Notes: a model not told the origin generated them from the sequence alone. Shown: positions 1 through 10,132, counted from the stretch's first letter. The stretch: DNA of 35,005 bases from Prorocentrum cordatum (GCA_963575745.1 CAUYUJ010011448.1:409918-444922), one strand, 5' to 3'. Numbers and translations are program-made.

Positions 1-136
1 TGACTGCTGCTGCTGATGATGATGATGATGACTCATGATGATGAATGATGCATGATGCTGATGATGATTGAGATGATGATGATGAGGATGAGGAGGATGA
101 GAGATGATGATGATGATGAGCTGATGATGATGATGA

Positions 137-170
<34 letters not shown>

Positions 171-171
171 C

Positions 172-203
<32 letters not shown>

Positions 204-309
204 CTGATGCTGATGAGATGATGATGATGATGATGATGATGATGAGGAGGAGGGAGGAGGAGAGGAGGAGGAGGAGGAGGAGGAGGACAACTAGGGCGAG
301 GAGGAGGAG
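1..309. repeat. TGA/GAT then GGA microsatellite
   Basis: Positions 1-245 are an imperfect trinucleotide repeat (TGA/GAT with scattered TGC and GAG variants), changing at about 241 to GGA/GAG. Long open frames exist on both strands but encode only low-complexity Ser/His/Ile runs, so they are not genes. Confidence 0.95.
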
Positions 310-447
310 GAGGTTGGTCTACGGCGGTATGGGGTGATCTACGGAAGCCGCGGCCGCCAGGACGGCGCCCCGGCCGTGTCCGCCTATAAGTTCCAGTCCA
401 GCGGCATCATGGACTTGCTCCAGAAGCTGCTAACCAAGTTCAAGGCG
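310..447 (+). CDS. Probable exon of a coiled-coil/hypothetical protein
   Basis: A short unique island between two microsatellites has one protein-like plus frame: VIYGSRGRQDGAPAV (334-378), AYKFQSSGIMDLLQ (382-423), then KLLTKFKA to 447. The AY-FQS-GI-(D/M)LL-KL pattern resembles a motif I recall from large dinoflagellate coiled-coil proteins, which is recognition rather than alignment. The frame is open upstream into the GGA repeat, so the 5' border is unknown. The 3' border is likely GCG|GTAGGG (donor at 448) or AAG|GCGGTA with a GC donor. The following purine-rich tract would then be intron. No second exon of the same family was found downstream. Function unknown. Confidence 0.45.
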
Positions 448-1364
448 GTAGGGGGAGGGAGGGATGGATGAAGGGGGGGGGGATGGAGGGAGGGACATGG
501 TAGGATGAGGGAGAACAGGGAGGAAAAGCAAGAGCAGGGGGAGGAGGATGAGGTGGAGGAGGAGGAGGAGGAGGAGGAGGAGGAGGAGGAGGAGGAGGAG
601 GAGGAGGAGGAGGAGAGGCGGCGATGAGAAGAAGAGGGATCATAGAGAGGAGCTTTTTGAGGATGGATGAAGATAAGGAAGAGGAGGGTGAAGGGGGAGG
701 GTGAGGAGCAGGAGGAAGAGAGGAGAGGAGGGGAGGAGGAGGAGGAGGAGGAGGGAGGAGGAGGGAGGAGGAGGAGAAGGAAGAGCAGAATGAAGAGGAG
801 GAGTAGGCAAGAGGAGGAAAGAGGAGGAGGAGGAGGAGAGGAGGAGGAGGAGGAGGAAAAGGAGGGAGGGGAGGAGGAGGGGAGGAGGAAGGAGCATAAT
901 GAAGAGGAGGAGGAGGAGGAGGAGGAGGAGGAGGAGTGAGCAGGGAGGAGAAGGAAGAGGAGGAAGAGGAGGAGGAGGAGGAGGAGGAGGAGGAGGAGGA
1001 GGAGGAGGAGAGGAAGGAGGAGGAAAAGGAGGAGGATGAGAGGAGGAGCAGAATGAAGAGAGGAGGAGGAGGAGGAGGAGGAGGAGGGAGGAGGAGGAGG
1101 AGGAGGAGGGGAGGAGGAGGGGAGGAAGAAGGAAGAGCAGAATGAAGAGGAGAGAGGAGGAAAGAGGAGGAGGAGGAGGAGGAGGAGGAGAGGAGGAGGA
1201 GGAGGAGGAGGAAAGGAGGAGGAGGAGGAGGAGGAGGAGGAGGAGGAGGCGGAGGAGGAGGGGAGGAGGGGAGAAGGAGGGGTGGAGGGAGACGGAAGTG
1301 CGGGAACTTGTGGAGTCGCAGGGGGGCGAGAAGAGGGAGGAGGAAGAGGGGAGGAGCGAAGAGG
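448..1364. repeat. Purine-rich (GGA/AGG)n tract
   Basis: About 900 bp of almost pure purine on the plus strand, mainly GGA/GAG with interruptions such as AAGGAAGAGCAGAATGAAG recurring near 778, 1040 and 1128. These show that larger blocks of about 100-260 bp have been duplicated inside the tract. Frames encode only Glu/Gly/Arg or Ser/Pro/Leu strings. If 310-447 is an exon, this is probably intronic. Confidence 0.95.
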
Positions 1365-2011
1365 TCCCCGGGCCCCACTCGGCGTCCTCGGTCCCGCGTG
1401 CCCTACCAGGCGCAGCTGGCGATGTGCCCCCAACTGCAGGAGAGCAAACCGGGCCCCCCCCCCCCCGCCCCCGCCGCCCTCCCGCGCCGTTGCGGGCTCA
1501 GCGAGTTTGTGCTGTCCCTCCCCCTTTCTCCCTTCCTCCTCCCTTCCCTCCCCTCCCCTTTCTCCTTCGTCCTCCCCCTTTCTCCTTCCCTCCTCCCTTC
1601 CCTCCCTCCCTACGCCCCTCCTGCAAATCCCTCTTGTGGTCTATTCTCGGGAACTGGAGCATATACACTACCAGTGGCGGGCGGTTCTTCCATCCCAGGA
1701 CTTTTGTGAGGGTCGGGGAGGACGTTGGGGTGGTGTGGTGTATACTTTTTTCCCCGTTTTCCCAGGGGAAGCAACGAAGAATGTACATACCAGGATCCCG
1801 TATACACCAGGATCCGCTTTCCTGTGCGAGATCCAGTGTGAGGCCAGACATAGGCGTCGGTGTATAGAGCTCGTCTCCTTAGTCCCTCGACTAGCGCTGG
1901 AGCGTCCACGCGTTGGCCTCAGAGTCCCCTGGGGATCTGTGCATCGACCCAGATTGGAACGAACCCGGCGCGACCCCAACAAGGTGGAGTCTTTCTGTTG
2001 GAGGGGCGCGG
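1365..2011. other. Anonymous segment with CT-rich tract and one open frame
   Basis: Contains a C-run (about 1454-1478), a CCT/CTCC tract (about 1515-1620) and 400 bp of complex sequence. One plus frame stays open from 1282 to 2034. Its complex part (about 1625-2034) contains protein-like stretches such as PLVVYSRELEHIHYQW and FLCEIQCEARHRRR. Minus-strand frames are also open here, and I recognise no domain. Short words (ACCAGGATCC, GTATAC) recur near 1790-1820. Coding status is unresolved. Confidence 0.35.
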
Positions 2012-2066
2012 TGCTTGGCATTGTTTGGCGTTGATTGGCATTGCTTGGCATTGCTTGGCATTACCT
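2012..2066. repeat. TTGGCATTGC decamer tandem repeat
   Basis: Five or so imperfect copies of a 10-bp unit, TTGGCATTGC, with variants TTGGCATTGT, TTGGCGTTGA and TTGGCATTAC. Confidence 0.85.
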
Positions 2067-2159
2067 GCGAACCAAGTCTTGCTTGGAGGCATGTGTGTGT
2101 ACATATGTGCGGAACGGACGAGAATGGTGGGGGTGCGTCGGATGGGAGGATGATCGCAG

Positions 2160-2243
2160 GTTGATGGTACTGGGGATGAGGACGAGATGGAGGAGGGGAA
2201 GGAGGACGAGGCAGACGAAGAGAAACTTGATGCAGATGTGTAA
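2160..2243 (+). CDS. Possible short acidic exon
   Basis: After an acceptor-like GATCGCAG the plus frame reads VDGTGDEDEMEEG, then KEDEADEEKLDADV and TAA at 2241-2243. It is strongly acidic and uses varied codons, unlike the GGA microsatellites. A donor-like GTGTAAG overlaps the stop, so the frame may continue by splicing. Acidic low-complexity peptides arise easily from purine-rich DNA, so this is weak. It could belong to the same plus-strand gene as 310-447 or 2566-2790. Confidence 0.22.
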   Translation, partial: VDGTGDEDEMEEGKEDEADEEKLDADV

Positions 2244-2565
2244 GCAGAGACGGCGGCGGAATATGAGAAACATGAGGAGGGTTGAGTAGGGAGGGGCCAG
2301 GAACAACGAAGCATGTATACGAGCTGCCCGCCCTGGGCTCCTCCCAGCTCTGAGGGCACATGCTTGATCCCATTCGTTCTGTATCGTTGTTCCCTCCCTC
2401 CCGTCCTTCCTGGTGCTCCTGCTTCCCTCCTCCTCGTCCTCCTTTTCGTCCCCTCCTCCTCCTCCTCCTCTTCCTCATTTTTTTTGAACTTGCTATTATA
2501 ACTATGCAAAGGGGAGGCCCATTAGAGAGGGAGCAAGATAAGGCAGCAGGACAGTAAAGAAGTGA
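2244..2565. other. No gene recognised; CT-rich tract
   Basis: Mixed sequence ending in a CCT/CTC tract (about 2390-2475) and a short T-run. Nothing coding was recognised. Confidence 0.5.
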
Positions 2566-2790
2566 GCGGCGGCGCGTGCTGCAGGAATTGAGTTGGCAGC
2601 ACTCGCGGGGGGACTGTTCAACCCAGTGGTGAAAGCTATCGTCATCGAGGAAAGTCGCCGTGCTCGTGATGAGGTCGAGGTTATTGCAGTGCGAGTGGAC
2701 GATCGAACCGCGGCTGCCCTTGGCAGGCAGCAGCGTGGCACCCCGTCGCAATCACCCCCCCCCGCAAGAGGCTCCTGGCGGGGGGACTTT
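2566..2790 (+). CDS. Possible exon, unknown protein
   Basis: The plus frame is open from just after a TGA at 2563 and reads GIELAALAGGLFNPVVKA, then IVIEESRRARDEVEVIAV and RVDDRTAAALGRQQRGT, before running into a C-run near 2755. Residue composition and codon variety look like a soluble alpha/beta or helical protein rather than repeat DNA. An acceptor-like GTGCTGCAG lies at 2576-2584. The frame formally stays open to 3093, but after about 2750 it looks random. No family recognised. Confidence 0.3.
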
Positions 2791-3622
2791 CATTCGGTTC
2801 CTTTTTTTTTACGCGGCCCTTGTTTCCCGCCACCACGTCCTGCTCGAGAACGGCCTCAGCTTTCCGTTGCCACTGTGAACGGCAATGCTTGGTCCTCTAT
2901 GCGCGATCGCCTGCCCAAGGTCACGGATCAAATGTTGCTCGTGCAGGAGAATAACGGTGGACAGAGCTTTTGCTGCCTTCCTCGGACCAACGTGGGAACC
3001 TTTATGGGCCACAGCCGCTACGGGGCCTGGAGGAGGCCCCTCTGCTGGGGTAGTCACTCTTTGCATGGCCTCACTGGGCTTCCATGCGCCTGAGGGTCGC
3101 CATGTTTCCATTACGTCATCGTGATGTTGGTGGTCTCGCTCACACTTCTCAGGGCGAGGCCTTCCAATACTGTTTGGTGTGCTTCTGGAATCCCGAAGGA
3201 CTCTCGCACATGGGCCTAGATGTTTTGCCAGCCGTATGGGGCTCTGGGGTCGACCTGTATGAGTTTTGTGCTTGCGTGCGTGTGTGCGTGCGCGGGGGAG
3301 ATTGGAACCTGGGGCCTGAAGTTATGGAGTCTGCCTCGTTCGTTTCCGACGTGGCGGACCGAGTGGTCTTTTTTGGGGCTCGTGCTTGCCTCGTGGGTGC
3401 CCCAATGTCCTGCGACTGTTCTGTGCGTTGGATCGACTAGAGGGGGTTATGCAGATTGAGCAGATCTGAGGTAGCGGCTTCGCTGCCTCATTCCGTCAAG
3501 CACGATTTCTGGGCCGGCTTGGTCCAGATGTCGCGCGCGCTGTGCAGGCGCCCGCCCGCTCTGCCCACCTGCCGCGCCCTTCGGCCCGCTGCCGAAGCCC
3601 GTGGACTTTGAGCGGGTGCAGC
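2791..3622. other. Anonymous G+C-rich segment
   Basis: Several overlapping frames are open on both strands. The minus frame 2809-3111 contains ALSTVILLHEQHLIRDLGQA and the plus frame contains KVTDQMLLVQENNGG. Each is the shadow of the other and neither matches a family I know. No repeat structure was seen apart from short GTGTGCG runs near 3280. Confidence 0.35.
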
Positions 3623-3889
3623 CTGGGCTCGGCGGGTGCGTTCTCGGGGCTGCGCGAGGCGGTGGGCCTCGGACGTCCTCCTCGGTGAGGCTCGCGGCGC
3701 GTGGCCCAAGTCTGGGCTCGGCGGGTGCGTTCTCGGGGCTGCGCGAGGCGGTGGGCCTCGGACGTCCTCCTCGGTGAGGCTCGCGGCGCGTGGCCCAAGT
3801 CTGGGATCGGCGGGTGCGTTCTCGGGGCTGCGCGAGGCGGTGGGCCTCGGACGCCCTCCTCGGCGAGGCTCGCGGCGCGTGGCCCGACC
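3623..3889. repeat. 89-bp tandem repeat, three copies
   Basis: Units start at 3623, 3712 and 3801 with CTGGGCTCGGCGGGTGCG (third copy CTGGGATCGG). Each includes TTCTCGGGGCTGCGCGAGG and CTCGCGGCGCGTGGCCC. Copies are nearly identical, so the array is young. The period of 89 is not a multiple of 3, so the open frames through it are not conserved as protein. Confidence 0.95.
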
Positions 3890-3906
3890 TCGGCGACCCG
3901 GAGCCC

Positions 3907-4079
3907 CAAGGGCTCCCACGAGGGCGCGAAGTTATTCGCGCTTCGCGCTTCGCGGTCCTCGTTCCTTCTCCCCCTCCTCCTCGTCCTCCTTTTCTCCCTT
4001 TGGGGGGGCGGCGCGAGGGCGCGAAGTTATTCGCGCTTCGCGCTTCGCGGAGCGCGAAGCGCGAAGTTGGGAGCCCTAG
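3907..4079. mobile_element. Family A TIR element, copy A1 (173 bp)
   Basis: Bounded by CAAGGGCTCCCA and TTGGGAGCCCTAG (inverted, one mismatch over 12 bp). Inside are two blocks of GCGCGAAGTTATTCGCGC followed by TTCGCGCTTCGCG, separated by a CT-rich tract and TTTGGGGGGGCGGCGCGAG. It has the same length as A2 (7071-7243). Flanks show a possible 6-bp duplication GAGCCC, but this word is also part of the terminal repeat. No transposase is encoded, so it would be a non-autonomous MITE or introner-like element. Confidence 0.75.
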
Positions 4080-4149
4080 GAGCCCTCTCGAGCCTTTGGG
4101 CTTTGGTCTGCTGCGTGGGGACCTCGGCGCAGTGGCCCCATCGCTCACC

Positions 4150-4332
4150 ACCCACCAAAAACCAAACCCCAAGTCCACCCGAATGGCCCCAAATTTATTC
4201 CTCGCATTTCCAGTGGGGGGCGGTCTCGGGGAACGTTGAAAAAACACATGGAGATATCAGTACCCACCCCCCACCCGAAATCGGGTCAAATTCGGGTCTT
4301 GGGGTTGGGTTGGGGTGCTCGGTCTGGTAGGT
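4150..4332. mobile_element. Family B TIR element, copy B1 (183 bp)
   Basis: The left end ACCCACCAAAAACCAAACCC and the right end (reverse complement ACCTACCAGACCGAGCACCC) form imperfect terminal inverted repeats of about 35 bp. The core AACGTTGAAAAAACACATG is shared exactly with B2. The element has no coding capacity. No clear target duplication was found. Confidence 0.75.
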
Positions 4333-6791
4333 TATGCGGCGCGGAGTCCCGCGGGAGAGGCCCCCCCACTCCCCACCGACCCCACCCGACACACGCCCGA
4401 CCTCACCCCCCCCCCCCCCGACCCCTCGAGCTGAGGGGGGCCCGGGCGGCGTCGAATGCCCACGCCCCGCCCGCGCCATGCGCCGCCTGCGCGCCAGTTT
4501 CGGGACGTCTGCCGTCAGTTTCGGGGGCTTTTTCTGCTGGGACGAGTTCGTCGGGCCTCTCGCCGAGGCTCCCGCGCCTCCCGCCCTCCTCGAGTTTTTT
4601 TTTGGATGTTTTTTGGCGCGTTCCAGAATGCTGCGATCTTTTGACAGGCGCCTCCACCTTGGGACAGGACTTGCCGGGCGGCCCCGTCGTTCGAGACGCC
4701 CGCGGGATCAGGGTCGATGGCCTCGGGGACGCTACTGCGGAATCTGAGCGCCGCGTCGTCCATTTTGCAGGCCAGTCCACTGGCGGCCTCGCGAACGCGG
4801 GACCAGGGGGGCGCCGCGCGCGTTTTCTCGAAGGGCCGTCAGGGTTCCGAGCCCGTCGCGGCCTTCATCTCCGAGGGGCGCGTCATCTCGGACCCGCAAT
4901 CCCTGCTTGTAGATGGGCCCATTAGGTTCTGAGACCCTTGGGAAGCTCGGGCTCGCTCTTCTAGGTTCGATCGCCAAATTTGGACCCCCCCGATCCCCGC
5001 GGAAGCGATTTGGGAGGTTGCGACGACTTTTTCCCGCGAGTCCGCCGTCGAGCTGGGGGCGTTTCACACCCGCCATTTCCGCGTTCTCTCGGGCGGGGCC
5101 TCGGGGCCTCCTCAACTCCGGGGTTCGTGGAGGCCCTCGGGATGCGGCCGCCTCAGCTCAGGGCGGGCATCGTCGCCCCGATTCACAGAGCCACCCCGAG
5201 TTTCCGACGCGTGGGGGCGCTTCCCAGTTTGTGCTGATGTTTGGGCGGGTGTCGCCGTGAACGCGCCGTCGCCCGGGAAGGCGCGCGCGCGCGACCGTGC
5301 AGGGCTCTCGGGCAGAGCGCGTCTGCCAGCGACGTTGTTTGGCGACAGGCAGCGCGCCCAGAACAGTCCAGATCCGGATCCGAGACCGCCCGTGACCTCC
5401 TCTGGGAATGCGTCAGGAGCTGCGCGAGGATCTCCCTATCAGCATACGTGCCTTGAGTTGCGAGCGGCGCGTTTTGCCCCCAGCTGTCGCTTCGTTGTGT
5501 CTGGCAGGGTGCAGGTCGGGTCGTTTCCTAGTGATAGGTGGGGTCGTGCCTTGTCCCGTGTGGTCGAGTCGGTGGCGTTGCCAGCGGCAGCTTCGCCGCC
5601 GCGCGCATCTGCCTGCTTGCTTCGGGCAGGTTCGACAGGCTCGTTGTTCCCCCCGCCGTCTCTTTCGACGCTTGAATCGGCGATCCCAGTATCAATGATG
5701 GGCGCGCGTGCGCGGCGGTGGCGGGGTGGACGGGCGCGGGCGGGCGTTGGGTGAGGGGGGGGGCAGGGTTGCCGGGGGCATTCGCGAGCTCGCCTCCAGC
5801 CTCGGGGAGGACGTCGGGGGCGTTGCGCGCGGCCGGGACAAAGTGGGGGTGGTTTCACCAAATTCGCTGTCTAGTCTTTTGCGGCGCCTCTCGGAGACCT
5901 TGCGAGCCCCCGCCAGCAGTCCATCGCGCCCGGGAGCCGAGGATGCTGCAGGGGGTGCCCGCAGCGTTCGCAGACGCAGCGCTCGAGCCAGGGGGGGAAC
6001 CAGAAGAGACGAGACGCGCTCGCCGTCTCGTTGGTCAACGACTTGTTAGGGGACGCAGGGCGATCTAGTTGTGCGTCTCGGGCCCCCTCCCAGGACTTCC
6101 TGACGTTGGTGAAATCCATGGGGGCAGCGATGTGGGGTTGTTGCGTGAGGGGGATGCGTGCTTGTGGAAGCAGGGGCTTCGCCGCTGTCAGCAGGTTCGA
6201 AAGCGACCCCGCGTGGTTCGGGTCAGTCTTCCTTGTCGCGCGCCGGTCCCAAGAAGTGCGGGCGCGCCGCGCCCGTGCTTCGGCTGCTTATCGCGTGGAA
6301 CGAACTTCGAGAGCTCTGGGACGACAGCTTTCACCGCGAGTGGTTATGGCGTTCGTGTCCTCTCAGTCCTCTCCTTCGGGGGCCATGCAGCTTTCCCAAG
6401 GTATGATTCCTGCTCGGGTCCTTTCTGCTCTTCGAAACGGTCGCGAACACGTTCTTCATGGCTTCTTGTTTGTCCGCCCACCCTCAGGGCGACGCCCCCC
6501 CCCGTGGCCGACGACGGGGGAAGCCTGGGTGGACTCGGCTCCGTAATTTCACCCAGATGTTTCGACGCAGAGGGCATCGAATGCCCTTCTGACGGCTTAA
6601 GGGAGCTCTGGGGTGGCGTTTTCCCGGCTGGATCCCTTCTGAAATCGGCCGTTCGGGATGTGGGCTGCGGGGTTGGGGCCTGGCCGCGCTCGGTCCAGGA
6701 GTCAGCCCTTCGAGCGCGGCGTACGGCCTGGTTTGGAGCAGCCTGCGGATTGCCCGGGCGGGTGAATTCACACCTTGAGCTGTTTGTCACC
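4333..6791. other. 2.4 kb of G+C-rich sequence, no gene assigned
   Basis: No tandem repeat dominates. Many frames of 60-170 codons overlap on both strands. The most protein-like pieces are minus 4515-4800 (EAASGLACKMDDAALRFRS), minus 5871-6119 (WLERCVCERCGHPL, two CxxC-like pairs) and plus 6031-6546 (PSQDFLTLVKSMGAAMWG, GMIPARVLSALRNG). None carries a domain I can name, and they compete with each other. The segment lies between B1 and B2, so it could contain exons separated by these elements. Only a transcript would tell. Confidence 0.3.
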
Positions 6792-6958
6792 ACCCACCAA
6801 ACCACCCCAACCCAACCCGAAGGCCCAAATTTATCCTCGATTTCCAGTGGGGGGGGGGTCGGGGAACGTTGAAAAAACACATGATATCCGTACCCCCCCC
6901 AACCCGAAATTCGGGTCAAGTTCGGGTCTTCGGGTTGGGCTGGGGTGGTCTGGTAGGT
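6792..6958. mobile_element. Family B TIR element, copy B2 (167 bp)
   Basis: Left end ACCCACCAAACCACCCCAAC; the reverse complement of the right end is ACCTACCAGACCACCCCAGC. The repeats match at about 30 of 35 positions, and the GAAGGCCC/GAAGACCC part is included. It shares AACGTTGAAAAAACACATG and the ...CGAAAT-CGGGTCAA-TTCGGGTCTT segment with B1. Confidence 0.8.
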
Positions 6959-7070
6959 AGTCCGTTTGCGGCGCCCTCTCGTCCAGACCCGGCGTCCGTG
7001 AGTCTGGCGCTGACGAGCGGTGCGAATTCTGTGATTTTTTTTCCCGCCCGTCGCCCGACGGACCTCGTAG

Positions 7071-7243
7071 CAAGGGCTCCCCCGAGGGCGCGAAGTGATT
7101 CGCGCTTCGCGCTTCGCGGTCCTCGTTTCTCCTCCCCCTCCTCCTCGTCCTCCTCCTCTCCCCCTTGGGGGGCGGCGCGAGAGCGCGAAGTTATTCGCGC
7201 TTCGCGCTTCGCGCAGCGCGAAGCGCGAACTTAGGAGCCCTTG
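7071..7243. mobile_element. Family A TIR element, copy A2 (173 bp) with TSD
   Basis: Ends CAAGGGCTCC and GGAGCCCTTG form a perfect 10-bp inverted repeat, flanked by the direct duplication CGTAG (7066-7070 and 7244-7248). The interior has the same GCGCGAAG(T)(T/G)ATTCGCGC blocks and CT-rich middle as A1, in the same orientation. This is the best-preserved member and supports insertion with a 5-bp duplication. It lies 112 bp downstream of B2. Confidence 0.85.
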
Positions 7244-7308
7244 CGTAGGGGGATGGCGATGCAGGGGTGGGCTCCCCGGGGAGGGGTGATGGTCTGCTTC
7301 GAGGGGGT

Positions 7309-7685
7309 GAAGTCCCGCGAGGCGATCGACGGCTCCAGTCTTTCTTGTCGTTCGTGCTTTCCGAGGATCGGTGGCGACTCTCGTTGATCTTGCGACGAGG
7401 TTCGGGGCGGAGTCGCGCCCGTCTGATTCGTCCGCGGTGCTCGCAGATGTTGATTCTTCAGTTGTGTCAAGGAATCCCATTCCCAAGGAGAATCACTCTT
7501 CGATAAGCGACGATGTGCGACACTTATGTTACTTTGAACGCGTACCGCCACGTATTTCTTCCGAGAAGTTCGACCAGCAGCGTTTTGACTTTCACGACAA
7601 TGGCCGCACGATTGGCTATCTCTGTTGCTCATCCGTTTCTTTCAACTTGCAACTTGGGTTAGTGCAAAGGAGAAACTCATCATAG
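7309..7685 (+). CDS. Hypothetical coding-like open frame
   Basis: The plus frame opens after a TGA near 7308 and ends with TAG at 7683-7685. It lacks an ATG; GTG at 7371 is the first start-like codon. It reads PVFLVVRAFRGSVATLVDLA, then RHLCYFERVPPRISSEKF and FHDNGRTIGYLCCSSVSF. From about 7430 the base composition is less G+C-rich, and this frame has varied residues with few Pro/Arg runs, unlike typical shadows. It may be the last exon of a plus-strand gene whose upstream part lies beyond A2. The overlapping minus frame 7231-7632 is the main alternative. No family recognised. Confidence 0.35.
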
Positions 7686-7739
7686 AGGGAACACGGAACT
7701 GGGCAACAAGACGTGGTCATCGAAGGCCCGCGACCTCTT

Positions 7740-8075
7740 CCTCCTCTCCTTTTTTTTGCCTCCTCCTCCGCCTCCTCCTCCTCCTCCAGTACTTCTTCTC
7801 TCCTCCTCGCCCTCCTCACCCTCCTCCTCCTTTTCCTCCTCCGCCTTCGCCTCCGCCCCTTTCTCCTTGTCCTCCTCCTCCTCCTCCTCCTCCTCCTCCT
7901 CCTCCTCCTCCTCCTCCCCCTCCTCCTCATGTTTTCTCCTCCTCCTCCCCCTCCTCCTCCACCTCCTTTCTCCACCTTCTCTTATCATGTGTTTCTCTCG
8001 TCCCCCTCCTCTCCTCTCCCCCGTCTTGGACCTCCTAACCCCCCCTCTCGTCCTCGAACCCTATCTCTTCCATGT
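7740..8075. repeat. CCT/CTC pyrimidine tract
   Basis: About 300 bp of TCC/CTC repeat on the plus strand, i.e. GGA on the minus. Frames encode only Pro/Ser/Leu or Glu/Arg/Gly runs. Confidence 0.95.
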
Positions 8076-9235
8076 TACGTTCCCCCTTCCTTTTCCGATT
8101 CGCAGCCAGCTTGGCCCAAGTCGGCGAACCGAGGCGTCACTATTGTGGGCTGCGGGTCTGACAGAGCTGTCGTGGCATGGAGGGCGGGAGAAATGGGGAG
8201 GGATGTGGAGAGACTGGGGGGGATGAGAGGGAATGTGCATGGCGTGAAGGGGGACGGGAGCAGACAAACCCGAATATGGATCAGGGGTGGAACTAAACGG
8301 TGTGTTTGCGATTTCGTGTGCCATTTTCGTTTTGATGTCGTTTTGCAGCAAAGGCGAATTCAAGACAGAACGAGGGAAAACGACAACATAGCGAACACGA
8401 AAACCACTGTTTAGGTCCAGCCCTGATGGATCAAGGCGCGTGGATTACCGACGAGCCTCGTTTCCATACGGAGGTCGACGCGCACCCTCGGCAAACCAGG
8501 CGGCGCTGGCTTCGTGGCGTCGGGGGGGCGCGTCGAGTCGACCGACTAGACTTTTCGAGTGCCTTCCCGCCCCGCGGCCACGCGTCAGATCCACTGATCT
8601 GTGATCCATGTCAGCGCGCGCGTGACTGAGGAGGGATGCGTGGGTGATAGGGGGTCGGGGGGAATGGGCGGCGGGGTGGGCAGGGAACGCGGGGGGAGGC
8701 GAAGGGGTGTGGGAATCGTGGGAGGAAGGGGGCGACGTACACGAGCTTGAGGGACGCAGGGGTGGGCGGGGGGGAGCGCAGAAGTCAGGAGGGAGGTGGA
8801 GGGAGAGGGGGCAAACGGTGAGGGAGGGGGTGCAATGGTGGGAGGTGAAATTCTTGTCTTCCCCGTCTCCCTGCCACGGCGAATCCAGGGCGTGTCCAAC
8901 ACGTCATTCGAGTTATGAGTCCTCTGTGGAATGCAGTCGAAGTAGCCTGGCACGCTGACGGCAGCTTGTGGGTATCAGTGAATGCTTGGGCTCTGCCAGT
9001 GTTGGCGCTGTTCGTTGTGTTGGGATCACAGCTTCGCGCCACCGAGCTGCTTCGGAAGTGTTTTGGAAGACGCATGGAATATCGAAGACGCCTTCGGTGA
9101 ATCACCGCCGCCCCTACCTTTGGAACAACGCCTGTGTCGTGAAACGTCTTAGCGAAAGTGCAGTCACGCGCGTGGACATCGTATTCTCCCAGGTGTTGAG
9201 GAAACCGCTGGGGGAACACTGGGGAGGGGCAGTCT
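8076..9235. other. Anonymous segment, one hydrophobic small frame
   Basis: G-rich, weakly repetitive sequence (about 8630-8850) followed by complex sequence. Plus 8915-9100 encodes 61 codons with a possible membrane segment (AWALPVLALFVVLGSQL) and a basic C-terminus (FGRRMEYRRRLR). The overlapping minus frame 8785-9219 is equally open. No gene assigned. Confidence 0.3.
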
Positions 9236-9480
9236 CGGGGCCATCTTGTTTGTTTCTGGTCTTTCAGGCCTTCTTGAGGGCCTCATGGGGCTTCTTTGAG
9301 CTCACTGGGGCTGTCTGAGGACGCTCTTGGGCCGCTTGGCGCCTTCGGAGGCCGTCTCGGGGGCCTCTCTGGGCTGTCGTGAGGCCCTCTTGGGGCCCTC
9401 TAGGGCCGTCTTGGGACTCTCTTGGGCTGTCTTGTGGTCGTCTTGGTGCAATCTGTGGGGACTCTCGTTCGTGTTGGGTA
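9236..9480. repeat. Dispersed CTTGGGGCC/TCTTGG repeat (family D)
   Basis: Degenerate, roughly 10-30-bp units such as GGGGCCCTCTAGGGCCGTC and CTCTTGGGCTGTCTTG. The same family returns at 15425-15470, 16555-17080, 26190-26480 (opposite strand), 30830-31440 and 34280-34375. Confidence 0.8.
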
Positions 9481-9504
9481 GGTCTTGGGGGTGGAGAGGC
9501 GAAC

Positions 9505-9665
9505 CCAGGAATCGCCGCCAAACCCGGAATTCTTTCGGGCGAAGTCGCTCAGGGCACGCAAACTCGAATCGCAGACTCCGCACCGAAGTCCAGAATTCCG
9601 TGCGACTCCCAGGAACCCCTGGAACCGCGAAGCCCAGAGTTCGCACCGACATCCAGAATTCTGTG
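9505..9665. repeat. Degenerate ~60-bp repeat with GAATTC core
   Basis: Three related units carry CCGGAATTCTTTCGG, GTCCAGAATTCCGTGCG and ATCCAGAATTCTGTGCA. The last two, preceded by GCACCGA, are spaced about 60 bp apart. Confidence 0.6.
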
Positions 9666-9741
9666 CACAACCCCGCCGGCCCCGCAACAGCGTGGGAGGG
9701 CAGGGCTCTCCTCCTTTCCCTTTCCTTGCCTTGACAAGGAA

Positions 9742-10132
9742 GAGGATGGAGCAAGGGGAGGAGGAGGAGGAGGAGGAGGAGGAGGAGGAGGAGGAGGAGG
9801 AGGAGGAGGAGGAGGAGGAGGAGGAGGAGGAGGAGGAGGGAGAGGAGGAGGGAGGAGGAGAGGAGGAGGAGGAGGAGGAGGGAGGAGGAAGGAGTGAGGA
9901 GGAGGAGGCGGAGGAGGAGAGAGGAGAGGAGGAGGGGAGGAGGAGAATAAGAGAAGGAGGAGGAGGAGGAGGAGGGAGGAGGAGGAGGAGGAGGGGAGGA
10001 GGAGAGAGGAGGAGGAGGAGGAGGAGGAGTAGCAGGAGGAGGATCAGGAGGAGAAGGAGGAGGAGGAGGAGGAGGAGGAGGAGGAGGAGGAGGAGGAGGA
10101 GGAGGATGAGAAGGAGGAGGGGAGGAGGAGTG
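9742..10132. repeat. (GGA)n purine tract
   Basis: About 390 bp of GGA/GAG repeat on the plus strand with occasional AGTGAGG and AGAATAAGAG interruptions. There is no coding content beyond Glu/Gly/Arg runs. Confidence 0.95.

Noticed and set aside
33-290. Long Ser/His-rich minus frame and similar huge frames in microsatellites (e.g. 384-1433, 440-1378, 11785-13242)
   Set aside because: They are direct translations of TGA, GGA and GGT repeats on both strands, with no domain and no codon variety.
3701-4239. Repeated MAQVWARRVRSRGCARRW peptide
   Set aside because: It arises from the 89-bp tandem repeat, whose period is not a multiple of 3, so each copy is read in a different frame.
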